Shown: positions 10,878 to 20,264 of the stretch, in pieces
Layout: each line of letters starts with the position of its first letter
Numbering within the stretch: the first letter of the stretch is position 1
IMG/VR virus record: IMGVR_UViG_3300042691_020564
Span: 1 to 62,591 of that record
Reading direction: 5' to 3' (one strand)
Length of the DNA stretch: 62,591 nucleotides
Source of the DNA: a virus
Made by a program: the position numbers and the translations under genes
Notes under the pieces: generated by a model
What the model was told of the DNA's origin: nothing
The model's input: the letters and a program-made list of their open reading frames with translations, nothing else
Databases searched by the model: none

Positions 10878-13800
10878 TTATGTTGTTGTTACAATAGAAT
10901 TTATATTGACTCCGATTTCAGAAGCGGTAATTGCTGTGACAATTTCTATGTCATCTACAGTAGCACCACTAATTAAAATCTCATCCGCTCTGCTTTGAAT
11001 TTCAAACAAACTACCAAATACTTGGGATGCCTGCTTAGGAACAATAACAATGTTAGCCAAGTCCGGTGCTGTTGAATTTAATATGTAAGTAGTCAATTCG
11101 CCCATGTAAAATCTGTCACCGAAATCCCAGTTGTTTATGTCAAAGAAATCATTAATTGCTGTAACAATTCTAACTTTTAAATCGTTGTCATTTATAGTTA
11201 AGTTAGCATTTTTTACAATCTTAAAGGTAGCCTGTAACTTTGGATCTGCTTTTGCACCAAACAGAACTTTGTATTTTACTGGATGATAAATTATTTCGTC
11301 GCTGATAGATTTTATAGGACTTAACACACTACCAAAATTTGTTCTTAGTGCCTCGCTGGTTGGAGCCACTGGTTCAACTGACGTGCCTCCCGCTAGATAA
11401 ATCCTGTAAGCTTCGTCATAGCTTCTTATTAATAAAAATATATCTATGATATTGCTAGACGAAGGATCTATTCTTCTATCCACACTTGCATTATGAACAT
11501 ATTGAAACTTAAGATCTCGTCTACCAATGTTAGCTTTATATTCATTTTTAATATCTATGGTATTGGTAGTGCGATTTATCTGCTTAACTACATTTTCAGC
11601 TTCGTCATAAAAATAAATTAATTGTCCATCTGGATACGTTGTTATATCTGTAAAATCAATTAACGATTCTTTTTCTCTTACTAAAATCAAATCGTCTGAA
11701 TTATCAATCAGTGTGAATATCTTAGTACCATAAACATCAGTGGTTTCTTGGAAGAAAAGAAAATTCAATTCCTGATCAATACCAACTATTTTTTCAAAGG
11801 CTTCGGGGTTATCTATAACACCGTCGCTGTCAGAATCGTAAAAACTAAGTTTGATTTCTGTCGCACTTTCGTAGCCGTCGTCAAATTTAATAGTATCGCT
11901 GACTTCGAAACTAACATCTTGTTTTAGTTCTGTAATCAAATCAGCAGACTTATTAATTCCAAGAACTCTAATATGATCTTTGACTACTGCCCCTAACTGA
12001 TCATTATATCGTTTTTCGTTAGAATCGAAATAAAATCTATTCTGATTGACACTTCCAAATACATAACAGAGCTTTCTAATTCTAACAACATAGCTATCAG
12101 CTTGTTTTACAAATGCAACTATCCAAGAACTATCAACTCCTGTATTTGTTGTGTCTCCGGCCTTACCTAATGAAAAATCACCTATCAAGCTTAGATTGTT
12201 ACTGGTGATTATTTTCCATTGCGATTCGTTTATTTCATATCTTAATCCGAAATTTAAATTGTTCGCTACTTGGTTTACGATTTCAGATTCCAGCGCCGGA
12301 GACAGGTCATTGATAAATCTAGGAACTATTCTCTGGGCTATCGCACCCGTTGGAATTATGTCACTTAGTGTTATCGGTCCTAACCCGTTGGCTAGCACTC
12401 CCCTTCCTGCATTGGTTCCGTCTCCTGTGACTTTTACTATCCTGGTCCAGAGACTATCTGTTTGATCTGGGTCAGAAGTATCTATGACTACTAATTTTCC
12501 TTTTTTGAATGCATAACCTTCTGGTGCTACAAATTTAATGGTAGCATTAGCTAAAACATATTTTAAGTTATTTGTAGAATAAGAACCTACTTTTAGTAAC
12601 GCATTATCAACTACGTTTTTGAAGTAGCCAGTAGGCGTAGATGTAGTAATCGATTGCCAAACTGTGTTTGAATCTGTAAACAAGATTTTATCAAATTTTG
12701 TAAAGTAAAAATTGTAAACTTCTGTATCTGTGAAAGCAGGTTCTATACTTCTTCTAATAAAATTAATAATATCTACTCTGTTTGCAAATTTAAAACTTAA
12801 GAAATCTTCTTCATCTTCTTTATAAATGTATCCATCATCGCCGACAACATTTATACTGCTGTATTTTCCAGAAGCATCAATAATGTCAAAATTTCTAGAG
12901 ATGCCACTAGACGTTCTATTAATTGATTTAATTTTAATGATATTTTGAGATCCGGACAGAGGAGCTAGATTGTAATCTTCTGCGGTTATCATGCGATTCT
13001 GAGTGTAATAAACAGCAGGTGCATTATTTCTAATATTATCAATGTCTTCAGATGCTGCGCTGTTAGCCACGGTAGATTGTAATGCAAGACCAATAGTAAG
13101 TGTATGCTGTACTCCTGACTTGTTTAGATATAGAACTCCTATGTTGATTCCTCGCATTTCATTAGGATAGATTGTATAGGTGAGGCCATTGCTTGTTCTA
13201 TAAAAAACTCTAAACGCACCTCTCGGGAGATTGCCATAAACTCCGTCGGCAAAAACTAAATCTATGTTGTCATTTTCTTTAGTTTCTACTGCATAGATAT
13301 TTCTAATGTCCTGTGTTATACTATTGTAAACGATATTGTTTCCTACCAAAGAAGAAACTTTAGTCCATTCTTCTAACTGAGTTCCCTGTGAATCCAGTGA
13401 AAATAACCATATATCATCGTTATTGATATTGCCGGCATCTATGGCGATTTTTTCATTAGTTGTAGGAACGTCTACAGCAAAATCTGCTATTTCCAATGTT
13501 CCTTGTTTGAACATAACGAAAAAACCTGTATTAGGACTTCCTGGTCCTGATCCGTCATTCCTGTATACAAAACCAAATTGATTTCCAGGCACCGGAGGCT
13601 CTTCGTAGATGTTCTCACTGTTTTTAAATGCCGTGCTAACTATTTCAAAACCCATGCTTCTAGCAGCTACAGTTTTTGTAAAAGAGAACAATGGCACATC
13701 AGTACTGAATGTTCTAAATCTATACTGTTCTGTAGGGATGCCTTGTATTGTTCCCGAACCCTGGCTGCGACCAAATTCTGTGTTGTCTGCCATAGCGGAA

Positions 13801-14282
13801 TTCAACACTAGTAAAAACTGCTCCAACCAATTGGTATTTGTGGGATCGTTCCAAGAAATTAACTGTTGCGCTAAATTTTTACCGTTGCTATCTAATAGAT
13901 CTTCAGTGGTGCTAACTGTTACGAATTTCAGCATTCCGCTTGCAGAAACATTTCTTTTGGCATTGTAAGAAAGCATACGAGCTATACGAAGAACACTTTC
14001 TTTAGTTTCTGCTAATTCAATAAAATTTTCTCTAGAGGCTAAGTCAATACGAAAGGCTAGGCTTTGTCCTAAAAATGCGATAGCATCGATTAGAGCAAGA
14101 TATTCGCTGGATTCGATATAATCATTAAAATCTTCTGGATAATTTTCTCTGAGGTAAGTGATTATGACTCTGCGAAGATTTTCAAAATCGTAAGATTTGA
14201 AATCAGCATTTTTGAATGTCTGATATATTCTAGTCCAATCTTGATTAAGAATCAGATTATTTTGTCTGCTGGTTATCGTCAT
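10878..14282 (-). CDS. 6: baseplate wedge protein, gp6-like
   Basis: 1,134 aa, much longer than T4 gp6 (about 660 aa). The first 130 residues are typical of the gp6 family: a short helical start, then YLRENYPEDFNDYIESSEY and a helix ending in RMLSYNAKRNV. The last 250 residues also fit, with a fold like that of the phage Mu/P2 gpJ wedge proteins (NFGSVLSPIKSISDEIIYHP, then FGDRFYMGELTTYILNS). The extra length is in the middle and is rich in beta strands. In T4, gp6 forms the ring that ties the six baseplate wedges together. The gene follows gp25-like in the same operon; an AAGG lies about 10 nt before the ATG. Assignment rests on family resemblance and gene order. Confidence 0.88.
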   Translation of the reverse strand: MTITSRQNNLILNQDWTRIYQTFKNADFKSYDFENLRRVIITYLRENYPEDFNDYIESSEYLALIDAIAFLGQSLAFRIDLASRENFIELAETKESVLRIARMLSYNAKRNVSASGMLKFVTVSTTEDLLDSNGKNLAQQLISWNDPTNTNWLEQFLLVLNSAMADNTEFGRSQGSGTIQGIPTEQYRFRTFSTDVPLFSFTKTVAARSMGFEIVSTAFKNSENIYEEPPVPGNQFGFVYRNDGSGPGSPNTGFFVMFKQGTLEIADFAVDVPTTNEKIAIDAGNINNDDIWLFSLDSQGTQLEEWTKVSSLVGNNIVYNSITQDIRNIYAVETKENDNIDLVFADGVYGNLPRGAFRVFYRTSNGLTYTIYPNEMRGINIGVLYLNKSGVQHTLTIGLALQSTVANSAASEDIDNIRNNAPAVYYTQNRMITAEDYNLAPLSGSQNIIKIKSINRTSSGISRNFDIIDASGKYSSINVVGDDGYIYKEDEEDFLSFKFANRVDIINFIRRSIEPAFTDTEVYNFYFTKFDKILFTDSNTVWQSITTSTPTGYFKNVVDNALLKVGSYSTNNLKYVLANATIKFVAPEGYAFKKGKLVVIDTSDPDQTDSLWTRIVKVTGDGTNAGRGVLANGLGPITLSDIIPTGAIAQRIVPRFINDLSPALESEIVNQVANNLNFGLRYEINESQWKIITSNNLSLIGDFSLGKAGDTTNTGVDSSWIVAFVKQADSYVVRIRKLCYVFGSVNQNRFYFDSNEKRYNDQLGAVVKDHIRVLGINKSADLITELKQDVSFEVSDTIKFDDGYESATEIKLSFYDSDSDGVIDNPEAFEKIVGIDQELNFLFFQETTDVYGTKIFTLIDNSDDLILVREKESLIDFTDITTYPDGQLIYFYDEAENVVKQINRTTNTIDIKNEYKANIGRRDLKFQYVHNASVDRRIDPSSSNIIDIFLLIRSYDEAYRIYLAGGTSVEPVAPTSEALRTNFGSVLSPIKSISDEIIYHPVKYKVLFGAKADPKLQATFKIVKNANLTINDNDLKVRIVTAINDFFDINNWDFGDRFYMGELTTYILNSTAPDLANIVIVPKQASQVFGSLFEIQSRADEILISGATVDDIEIVTAITASEIGVNINSIVTTT

Positions 14283-14311
14283 ACCAATATTTACCTTAAA
14301 AAATTATCTGG

Positions 14312-14749
14312 TCAGTTTATGACCGCATTGTTTCTATCAAAGTTAAAAGTCATTTGTTCGGTGATGTTAAACGGAACATATACCAATTCGGCCTGTATTC
14401 TAATGCCTTGATCAGTATTATCAATTTGAATTTCGTTAACCGCGAATCTAGGATCGTAGTTAATAATGTCTTCAACATCCTTGGCAATAATTTCTTTTAC
14501 ATCTTCCGTAAAAGGTTCAAACAACATATCCCATATAACCGTGCCAAAGTCTGGATTTTCTAACTTTTCGCCTTTTCGAATGTAAAAATGATTAATTAAG
14601 TCTTGCTTAACTAGATCTATATCGTACAATTTATAATTTTTATTTGCTTCTTTTGAGCTGAAACCTTTGTAAACAAACTGTCCTTGATTCTCTAAAACTT
14701 GAGCAGAACGTTGTGCAGCGGTTTTTTGATTGTAAAGTTTAGTTGCCAT
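14312..14749 (-). CDS. 25: baseplate wedge protein, gp25-like
   Basis: 145 aa, close to T4 gp25 (132 aa). The core matches the gp25/lysozyme-like wedge family: LINHFYIRKGEKLENPDFGT followed by VIWDMLFEPF, then VEDIINYDPRFAVNEIQI and a C-terminal strand pair. In T4 and related contractile systems this small protein sits in the wedge core, where it contacts the sheath and gp6. It lies directly between the gp5-like and gp6-like genes and its start is 2 nt from the gp5-like stop, so the two are probably translationally coupled. No enzymatic activity is expected in this family despite its old name. Confidence 0.9.
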   Translation of the reverse strand: MATKLYNQKTAAQRSAQVLENQGQFVYKGFSSKEANKNYKLYDIDLVKQDLINHFYIRKGEKLENPDFGTVIWDMLFEPFTEDVKEIIAKDVEDIINYDPRFAVNEIQIDNTDQGIRIQAELVYVPFNITEQMTFNFDRNNAVIN

Positions 14750-14751
14750 AA

Positions 14752-16347
14752 TTATACATCCCTATCGGTTTTGTCTGGGGTTAGTTGATCAGGAGCATTA
14801 CACTCATGTAAAGGCCACGGTTCGTGCATAGGTATACGTTTCATGAAACTTTTCACTGTGCCTGCCTGATATCTATCTTTCCAACCAGCAAATATACTGG
14901 TAGCAGGATTATCCCTTAAATCGTACGGTCTTACAAAATCTGCGGCTGTAGCGGTTTCGGCATTTTCTGGACCGTTCATGTAAATTTTTGTTCCGTTGAC
15001 TTTAACCTGTGCTCCGCTTCCTATGTTGATATCTGCCGTAGAACTAATTTTAGTTTCTGCGCCGGACGCTATGTCTAGGTCATTGTTTGTAGAAATTTTT
15101 GTCTTGGCTCCTACTAAAATATCTAAATCTGATCCCACTGTAAGTTTGGCATCAGCATTTACTAAGAATTCTAAATCTGTAGCTATTTCAGCATGCCATT
15201 TTCCAGTCTCTGTGTGCATATTAATATTGCGGCCAGCCTCTAAATTAATATCTCTGTCAGCTCTAATATTAAGATCCTGTTGTGTATGAATACTGATGCT
15301 ATCTTCAGAATAAATGTCGATCTTACCATTACTAGTAAGTTCTATCCACGCAGTTCCTCTTGCATTAGCAATATAAATTAAGTCTTCACTGTTATGTAAA
15401 AGAATCTGATGGCCGGTACGTGTTCTTACTCTGAAATATTCATCCTTAGGTATTGTAGCAGCACCTATGTCATTTTTTTTCTGTGATGTCGCATCTAAAA
15501 GATCTATATATTTTCTAGGGCCTTCAGCAGCAGATTTTTCTCTATGATATCTATCATCGCCGTCGTCCATCACTAATTGTGTTCCGCCTAATCTGCTGAC
15601 CGGAACAGTGGCTTGGCTATCAATTTTACCAATCTTCTGTTTTTTTGCTCCCTGTCTACGGTCCACTGGTCCAGGAGTACTTACACCAAATACCATCCCC
15701 GGAGTTTCTCTTCTTGGACTGGAGGTTGCATAACCTCTTACATCATCTTCTAATAAACCCTGTTCTAAAAATCTATCTGCGATAGGATGAACTACTCTAG
15801 GAAATTTTTCTGGATCAACTTCTTGTTTATCACCGTTAATTCTTTTATTGATTTCAGCCACAGGCAACGGTTGACTGGTATTTCCGTACCTCTCTTTATC
15901 AACTTGATCTAAGGCATTAACTTTGCTAGCGGCTATCGCCGGAACCATATTATTGATATTGCGGCCCGGCACACAGGCAAACCAATATCCCGAACCCGGA
16001 TCATCGTTGGTGAACAAAACCAATACATTTACTCCCACGTCGGGAGGCACAAACCACATTCCATAAGATTTTTGAGTATCACTGAAACCATCTATAGTAG
16101 ATTTAGTTCCATCATTCATGCCCATAAATTCAAAAGGAGTATATCCGAAAAACGGAGAAGCATATTTTACAATAAATGTCTGGCTGTCTTCACCGGCAGT
16201 ATTGGCTTGATCTTTGATTAGTTGAACTTCTAATGATCCCATGAAAGTGCTGTCCAGATGACTAATTACTCTGGCTAAATGCACACCGGAGGTTACGCCG
16301 CCAGATTTACCGTCATTTTCAGCTGTTGGTCTACTAAGTTCTGCCAT
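14752..16347 (-). CDS. 5: baseplate central spike/hub, gp5-like, without lysozyme domain
   Basis: 531 aa. Residues about 20-130 look like the OB-fold of gp5/VgrG-type spike proteins (VHLARVISHLDSTFMGSLEV, then DVGVNVLVLF and GSGYWFACVPG). Residues about 335-455 are a run of short strands with a near-octad pattern (IDIYSEDSISI, DINLEAGRNINMH, NDLDIASGAETKIS, DINIGSGAQVKVNG), as expected for the triple-stranded beta-helix that forms the piercing needle. The lysozyme domain placed between these parts in T4 gp5 is absent; instead there is a Pro/Arg-rich linker (residues about 130-310). The start overlaps the stop of the upstream gene by one base (taATG), indicating coupling. Confidence 0.85.
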   Translation of the reverse strand: MAELSRPTAENDGKSGGVTSGVHLARVISHLDSTFMGSLEVQLIKDQANTAGEDSQTFIVKYASPFFGYTPFEFMGMNDGTKSTIDGFSDTQKSYGMWFVPPDVGVNVLVLFTNDDPGSGYWFACVPGRNINNMVPAIAASKVNALDQVDKERYGNTSQPLPVAEINKRINGDKQEVDPEKFPRVVHPIADRFLEQGLLEDDVRGYATSSPRRETPGMVFGVSTPGPVDRRQGAKKQKIGKIDSQATVPVSRLGGTQLVMDDGDDRYHREKSAAEGPRKYIDLLDATSQKKNDIGAATIPKDEYFRVRTRTGHQILLHNSEDLIYIANARGTAWIELTSNGKIDIYSEDSISIHTQQDLNIRADRDINLEAGRNINMHTETGKWHAEIATDLEFLVNADAKLTVGSDLDILVGAKTKISTNNDLDIASGAETKISSTADINIGSGAQVKVNGTKIYMNGPENAETATAADFVRPYDLRDNPATSIFAGWKDRYQAGTVKSFMKRIPMHEPWPLHECNAPDQLTPDKTDRDV

Positions 16348-18797
16348 TAATTTTGTCCTAAATCTCTATAATATCTAAATCCGACAACACGCTGTCCTTG
16401 ATTTGAAGTTGTGGTAGTTCTAGCATTAGAATTTCTAGTGTTAGATTGATTAGCTGGCACTGGAGCATTAGCTGTTGTTCCACTATCTGCAATAGAAGTC
16501 TTAGGAGGTTCTTTTTCGCCAATCTCAGTAGCACTGCTTCCTTCTTTAGAAATCTTACTAGCATTTTTATCTTCGGATTCTGTAACTGCTTTTTCTGGTC
16601 CTTGTGGGCCAGGCATTCTTAATAATTTTAATTTTTGTTTCCACTGTCCGTCATTAAAGGTATTTTCGCACATATTGACTCGATAAATTCCGCCAAACGG
16701 ACTTTCTTTTCCTGCTATCGAAAAGTCATACAAACCAGTAACTGGATTCACGTCAGCAGGAGTCCTAAATGTTAGATACACGTAGACATTTCCACTTTCA
16801 TAATTCATGGTTCCGTCATCTGTAATCTGCGAAGTGGGGGAAGGAGCACCTACAAAATAGTTAGAAAATCCTGTATCTACTAACCAATACGGATCACCTA
16901 AAATTTCTAAAGATACTGTTACCATATCGGCACTGTTGCCGCTGATAAAAGCCTGTTGAAAGTTTTCTGCAACATTCTGTTCAACTGTTTTGTCGTCAGA
17001 TCCTCCTTTGTATCCTTTTAACAATTTTGGATCTCTTGGTGCAGCTCTTGCTCTACCTGCTTGTGCCCCTTTAACTTCGGGAGCTTGTCCTGCACCTGCC
17101 TGTGTTCGACTATTTCTAACTTCCGATCCTTTCTGATCTTGATTAGCAGTTTTACCAGCTTCGTTCTCTGGTTTAGGATTAGCACCAGTGTAGAAAAGAT
17201 TATTAATTTCAATATTGAAATTTAACACGTCAACATTCTGACCAGTGTAAATGTATTGGTATTCTTTGACAACAGATTTCATTAATTCAGCATACCCTAC
17301 AGGAGCTGATGAAGAATTAGCAAATATACTTTGATGTACATAATACGGAACTATTCTCCATGTAATTTTTTTTGCATAGTCCCCTATTTTATCATCGAAT
17401 TCCAACAACTCAATCTGCGGATCTAGTTTAAACCATTTAATATATCCCTGCGGAGTTAAGAACTTTGGGTCAATTGCGCGAGACGCATAATCCGAACTAA
17501 GAATAATTTGATTAATTATAGCTGTTAGAGACTGTCCTTGACCAAATTGAAATGCTCGTTGTGTAGGGGATATGGTCATTCCATCTCTTTTAATTACTCC
17601 CGTTTTTTCGTCATACTGGTCATTAGCTCTTTTGAACAATGGATTGCCGCCACGGAGTTGATCAAACCCTAGACTAGCTGCTGCTATATCATTTTTATCA
17701 TTTAATGAATCTGTAGTCGTTGTCCCTGTAGTATTCGCAACAATAGCTTTTAATCTGTTTCTTGCTGTGGCTATTTCATCTTGCTGATTTGGATCCACAG
17801 TGGCTTTGTCTAACTTGGGTGCTTTACCTGCAGACGAAACAAAATCAGTTGATAATACAGGAAACTGAATTGCATATTCGTCACAGACTTTAATTTTATT
17901 TTCTTTTTTTAATTGTTTTTCATTCTTATTTAAAAATGTAACTAGACTGCCCTCACCTGTACCTGCAAGTATGCTAAAAACATTACCTATTGGTTCTGCA
18001 AATAATTTTACATCGCTAAATGTTGTATTGATAGAATCAGAAAAAGCTAAATGATTATATGGTATACCTTCAACTTTATAAACAGATCCGCCTTCGTTCA
18101 CTGTAAACTTAGTTGAAGTTAATTTCATTACAAAATATTTGGGTTTGATAACTTTTATTTCTAACCCTCTTGTGTCCCATCCTTGTATGTCCATACGAAG
18201 AACAAATGGCGCATTATCAAGATAACTTAGATATCCAGCTTTAACTGCGGCATTCTGCATGCTCTGCAACAGTAGCCCCATAGAATGCGGTTCTATGATA
18301 TCAAAAGTAAATTTGACTGCATTAGAGTTACCAGTTTTTTCATTGGCTCCTATGATATTTGTCATTACAAAATTATTAATGTAATATTCAGGAGTTCCAA
18401 AAAATGTTCCTACTCGCTGTTTGTCAAACCTGCCGCCAGAAGAAAATACAATATTTTGTAAGTCAGCAGGACTATTTCTATACGAACGCGGATCATTAAA
18501 TTGCTTAGGAGTTAGACATGCCATTGTCCATAACACGTTAGTATTGGCAAACGGCTCCATTGGATTTTTAACTACTGCCGGAAGTTTTTTTACAGCAGTA
18601 GATGCAGTAGTATTACTTTTTGCTTGTTGTTTAGATTCGCCGTCTTTGATTGGATCAGTGGGTCTAGGAGGAACTTCTTCTGTTTTTCTGAAAGCTACTC
18701 CTGCCGGTATAGAACTGTTTGTAGGATTAGCAATTACAACTGTACCGTCAGGTTTAAAAGCAACATCTCTTCCGGCCGGTAAAAATCTAGCTACCAT
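16347..18797 (-). CDS. probable baseplate hub structural protein (gp27 position)
   Basis: 816 aa. I do not recognise a named family with certainty. A beta-rich N-terminal part includes FDIIEPHSMGLLLQSMQNAA and VLRMDIQGWD, followed by a region with KITWRIVPYYVHQSIF. The middle (about residues 585-640) is a low-complexity Ala/Gly/Lys/Gln linker, and the last 80 residues are again disordered-looking and Thr/Asn/Ser-rich. The gene sits immediately upstream of the gp5-like spike gene and overlaps it by one base, which suggests it supplies the hub ring that holds the spike, as gp27 does in T4. It is twice the length of T4 gp27 (391 aa). The assignment is from context; structure prediction against gp27 would decide it. 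Confidence 0.55.
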   Translation of the reverse strand: MVARFLPAGRDVAFKPDGTVVIANPTNSSIPAGVAFRKTEEVPPRPTDPIKDGESKQQAKSNTTASTAVKKLPAVVKNPMEPFANTNVLWTMACLTPKQFNDPRSYRNSPADLQNIVFSSGGRFDKQRVGTFFGTPEYYINNFVMTNIIGANEKTGNSNAVKFTFDIIEPHSMGLLLQSMQNAAVKAGYLSYLDNAPFVLRMDIQGWDTRGLEIKVIKPKYFVMKLTSTKFTVNEGGSVYKVEGIPYNHLAFSDSINTTFSDVKLFAEPIGNVFSILAGTGEGSLVTFLNKNEKQLKKENKIKVCDEYAIQFPVLSTDFVSSAGKAPKLDKATVDPNQQDEIATARNRLKAIVANTTGTTTTDSLNDKNDIAAASLGFDQLRGGNPLFKRANDQYDEKTGVIKRDGMTISPTQRAFQFGQGQSLTAIINQIILSSDYASRAIDPKFLTPQGYIKWFKLDPQIELLEFDDKIGDYAKKITWRIVPYYVHQSIFANSSSAPVGYAELMKSVVKEYQYIYTGQNVDVLNFNIEINNLFYTGANPKPENEAGKTANQDQKGSEVRNSRTQAGAGQAPEVKGAQAGRARAAPRDPKLLKGYKGGSDDKTVEQNVAENFQQAFISGNSADMVTVSLEILGDPYWLVDTGFSNYFVGAPSPTSQITDDGTMNYESGNVYVYLTFRTPADVNPVTGLYDFSIAGKESPFGGIYRVNMCENTFNDGQWKQKLKLLRMPGPQGPEKAVTESEDKNASKISKEGSSATEIGEKEPPKTSIADSGTTANAPVPANQSNTRNSNARTTTTSNQGQRVVGFRYYRDLGQN

Positions 18798-18798
18798 G

Positions 18799-19098
18799 TT
18801 AGACTCCTAGAAATTTTTCTAGATTACTCTTCTTGGGTAGATAGATTGTAGTTCCAGGTTCAAAATCATAAATGGGGTCTTTTAAAACATTCATGTTTCT
18901 TTGTACAAACACCCACCATAGTTTAGCATTACCATATAAGTCATAGGCTAAAAGATCAGGTCTATGTTTATATTGACTTTCGATAACATATCTAAAATCA
19001 TCTGTTTCGGCCGGCACTGGTCGTATTTCTAGAAGTTCTAAATATAAATTATTTTGTGGAGTGCTGGCCCAAGGACTAGCTCTATTGTATGTTGCCAT
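18799..19098 (-). CDS. 53: small baseplate protein with LysM-like fold, gp53-like
   Basis: 99 aa. The central part (IESQYKHRPDLLAYDLYGNA, then KLWWVFVQRNMNVLKDP, FEPGTTIYLP) matches the pattern of LysM-like domains in T4 gp53 and in tail proteins of other contractile phages: a hydrophobic YGN-x-x-LWW segment followed by an IxxPGTxLxLP-type strand. T4 gp53 is 196 aa, so this would be a shortened form holding only that domain. In T4, gp53 clamps neighbouring wedges together. It lies between the gp48-like gene (one-base overlap) and the hub gene. The family call is moderately sure; the wedge role is inferred. Confidence 0.6.
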   Translation of the reverse strand: MATYNRASPWASTPQNNLYLELLEIRPVPAETDDFRYVIESQYKHRPDLLAYDLYGNAKLWWVFVQRNMNVLKDPIYDFEPGTTIYLPKKSNLEKFLGV

Positions 19099-20180
19099 TA
19101 TAGATATCCTACCTCATTTACTTTCAGTGAACCTTTAGAATATTCTTGCAAGCTGAATTGTCGCAACATTGTTCTGTTGTACACAGGAGCCACAGTCACT
19201 GATATAGTGCTTAAAACTGGTACCCAAGTATTGGTGCCCCATTTGTTACAATTAATGTAATTTACATCATCTTTAAAATCTACAGAAAATGATTTTATAA
19301 TAACCGGAACTCGAGGAAACACACTGTCGCCGTAACCTTTTAGGTGGCAGATAATTGGCGGATTGCCTGCGTATTCTCCTTGTCCAAAAAACATTTTTGT
19401 CGCTGTTTTAAAAAATGTAGTTGCTGCTATCCAGTAAGCAGCATCAGTAGATGTTTCACAACTGAATTCTCCACTGATTTGTATATCATCAATTACGCTG
19501 TTTTTATAAGAATAAATTCCGTAATTACTGTGTGTAGGTGTTATAGATCCATAGTCAGCTTTGGTACTAACGGTGATGTTAGGCAAGTAAGGCCAAACTA
19601 CTCCGCCGGTTTCTTCTAGTACTTTAAACATAGGACTGTTAAAGACATTCCATTGGCAGGTAATTCTTACACGCCAATCATTTTTATCTCCAGGCAATAC
19701 TTTAATAGGGGTGCCTTGTGTGACTAACGATTGCGCTCCCGATGGAAGATTCGCTCCTCGTTTTAAGCTAAGTAAATTGTTGAGCATACCAGCAGACTTA
19801 CTGATATTGCCTGCTAGTTTCATTAACCCGCCACCGAGACTGCCGCCTGTGAGTTTGTTTATACCGCCTGCTATATCTGCTGTTATGTTGCTGGTAGAAC
19901 CAGCAACAGTTCTTAATTTATCAACTGCGCCTTTGGCTCCAGTTGAGACCGAGAAATTACCGCCCATGGCAGTATTACCAAAATTTTGTTGGTCGCCCGA
20001 TAGTCCGTTTAATCCAGATTCAATACTGCCGGCGAGTTCGTTGGCTCTTTGGTCTAGTTGTTCTTTTGAAATCGACGACGCTGCTGCCTGCAGATTAGCT
20101 TGGCCTTGATTAGTGGCTTTAGTAATACTTTCTGAAATAGAAGCAATTAGTTTAGAAAGCGGATTGATAGATAAGGACAT
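19098..20180 (-). CDS. 48: tail tube initiator on the baseplate, gp48-like
   Basis: 360 aa, essentially the length of T4 gp48 (364 aa). After an N-terminal region rich in Ala/Gly/Ser (residues 1-125) comes a tube-protein-like domain: VVWPYLPNITVSTKADYGSI, then HSNYGIYSYKNSVIDDIQISGEF, a helix AAYWIAATTFFKTATKMFFG, NPPIICHLKGYG, VPVIIKSFSVDF and TWVPVLSTISVTVAPVYNR. This matches the gp48/gp54 group that starts tail tube assembly on the baseplate. It is the first gene of the minus-strand baseplate operon, 23 nt after a late-promoter-like AATAAATA. Confidence 0.8.
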   Translation of the reverse strand: MSLSINPLSKLIASISESITKATNQGQANLQAAASSISKEQLDQRANELAGSIESGLNGLSGDQQNFGNTAMGGNFSVSTGAKGAVDKLRTVAGSTSNITADIAGGINKLTGGSLGGGLMKLAGNISKSAGMLNNLLSLKRGANLPSGAQSLVTQGTPIKVLPGDKNDWRVRITCQWNVFNSPMFKVLEETGGVVWPYLPNITVSTKADYGSITPTHSNYGIYSYKNSVIDDIQISGEFSCETSTDAAYWIAATTFFKTATKMFFGQGEYAGNPPIICHLKGYGDSVFPRVPVIIKSFSVDFKDDVNYINCNKWGTNTWVPVLSTISVTVAPVYNRTMLRQFSLQEYSKGSLKVNEVGYL

Positions 20181-20208
20181 TTTGAGCAGATTCCAGTGTC
20201 ATATAGTC

Positions 20209-20216
20209 TATTTATT
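20209..20216 (-). promoter_or_regulatory. late promoter candidate, AATAAATA
   Basis: The minus strand reads AATAAATA, one base from the T4 late -10 box TATAAATA, about 28 nt before the gp48-like ATG. This leaves a short leader of about 20 nt. It would drive the whole baseplate operon. Confidence 0.5.
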
Positions 20217-20228
20217 ATGTTAAAAATG

Positions 20229-20237
20229 TGCTATTAT
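20229..20237 (+). promoter_or_regulatory. extended -10 promoter candidate for the gp55 operon
   Basis: TGCTATTAT has the TG-N extension and a TATTAT -10 box, about 28 nt before the gp55 ATG. No late box faces this way, which suits an early or middle operon read by the host sigma factor before gp55 is made. A weak TTGAGC lies further upstream, too far away for a normal spacer. Confidence 0.4.
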
Positions 20238-20264
20238 ATTACTAACTATGGAGAATTCTAACCG

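Noticed and set aside
16358-17212. Short minus-strand frames inside the hub gene (68 and 64 codons)
   Set aside because: They are alternative readings of low-complexity Ser/Thr/Gln-rich codons within the 816-aa gene and lack starts with ribosome sites.
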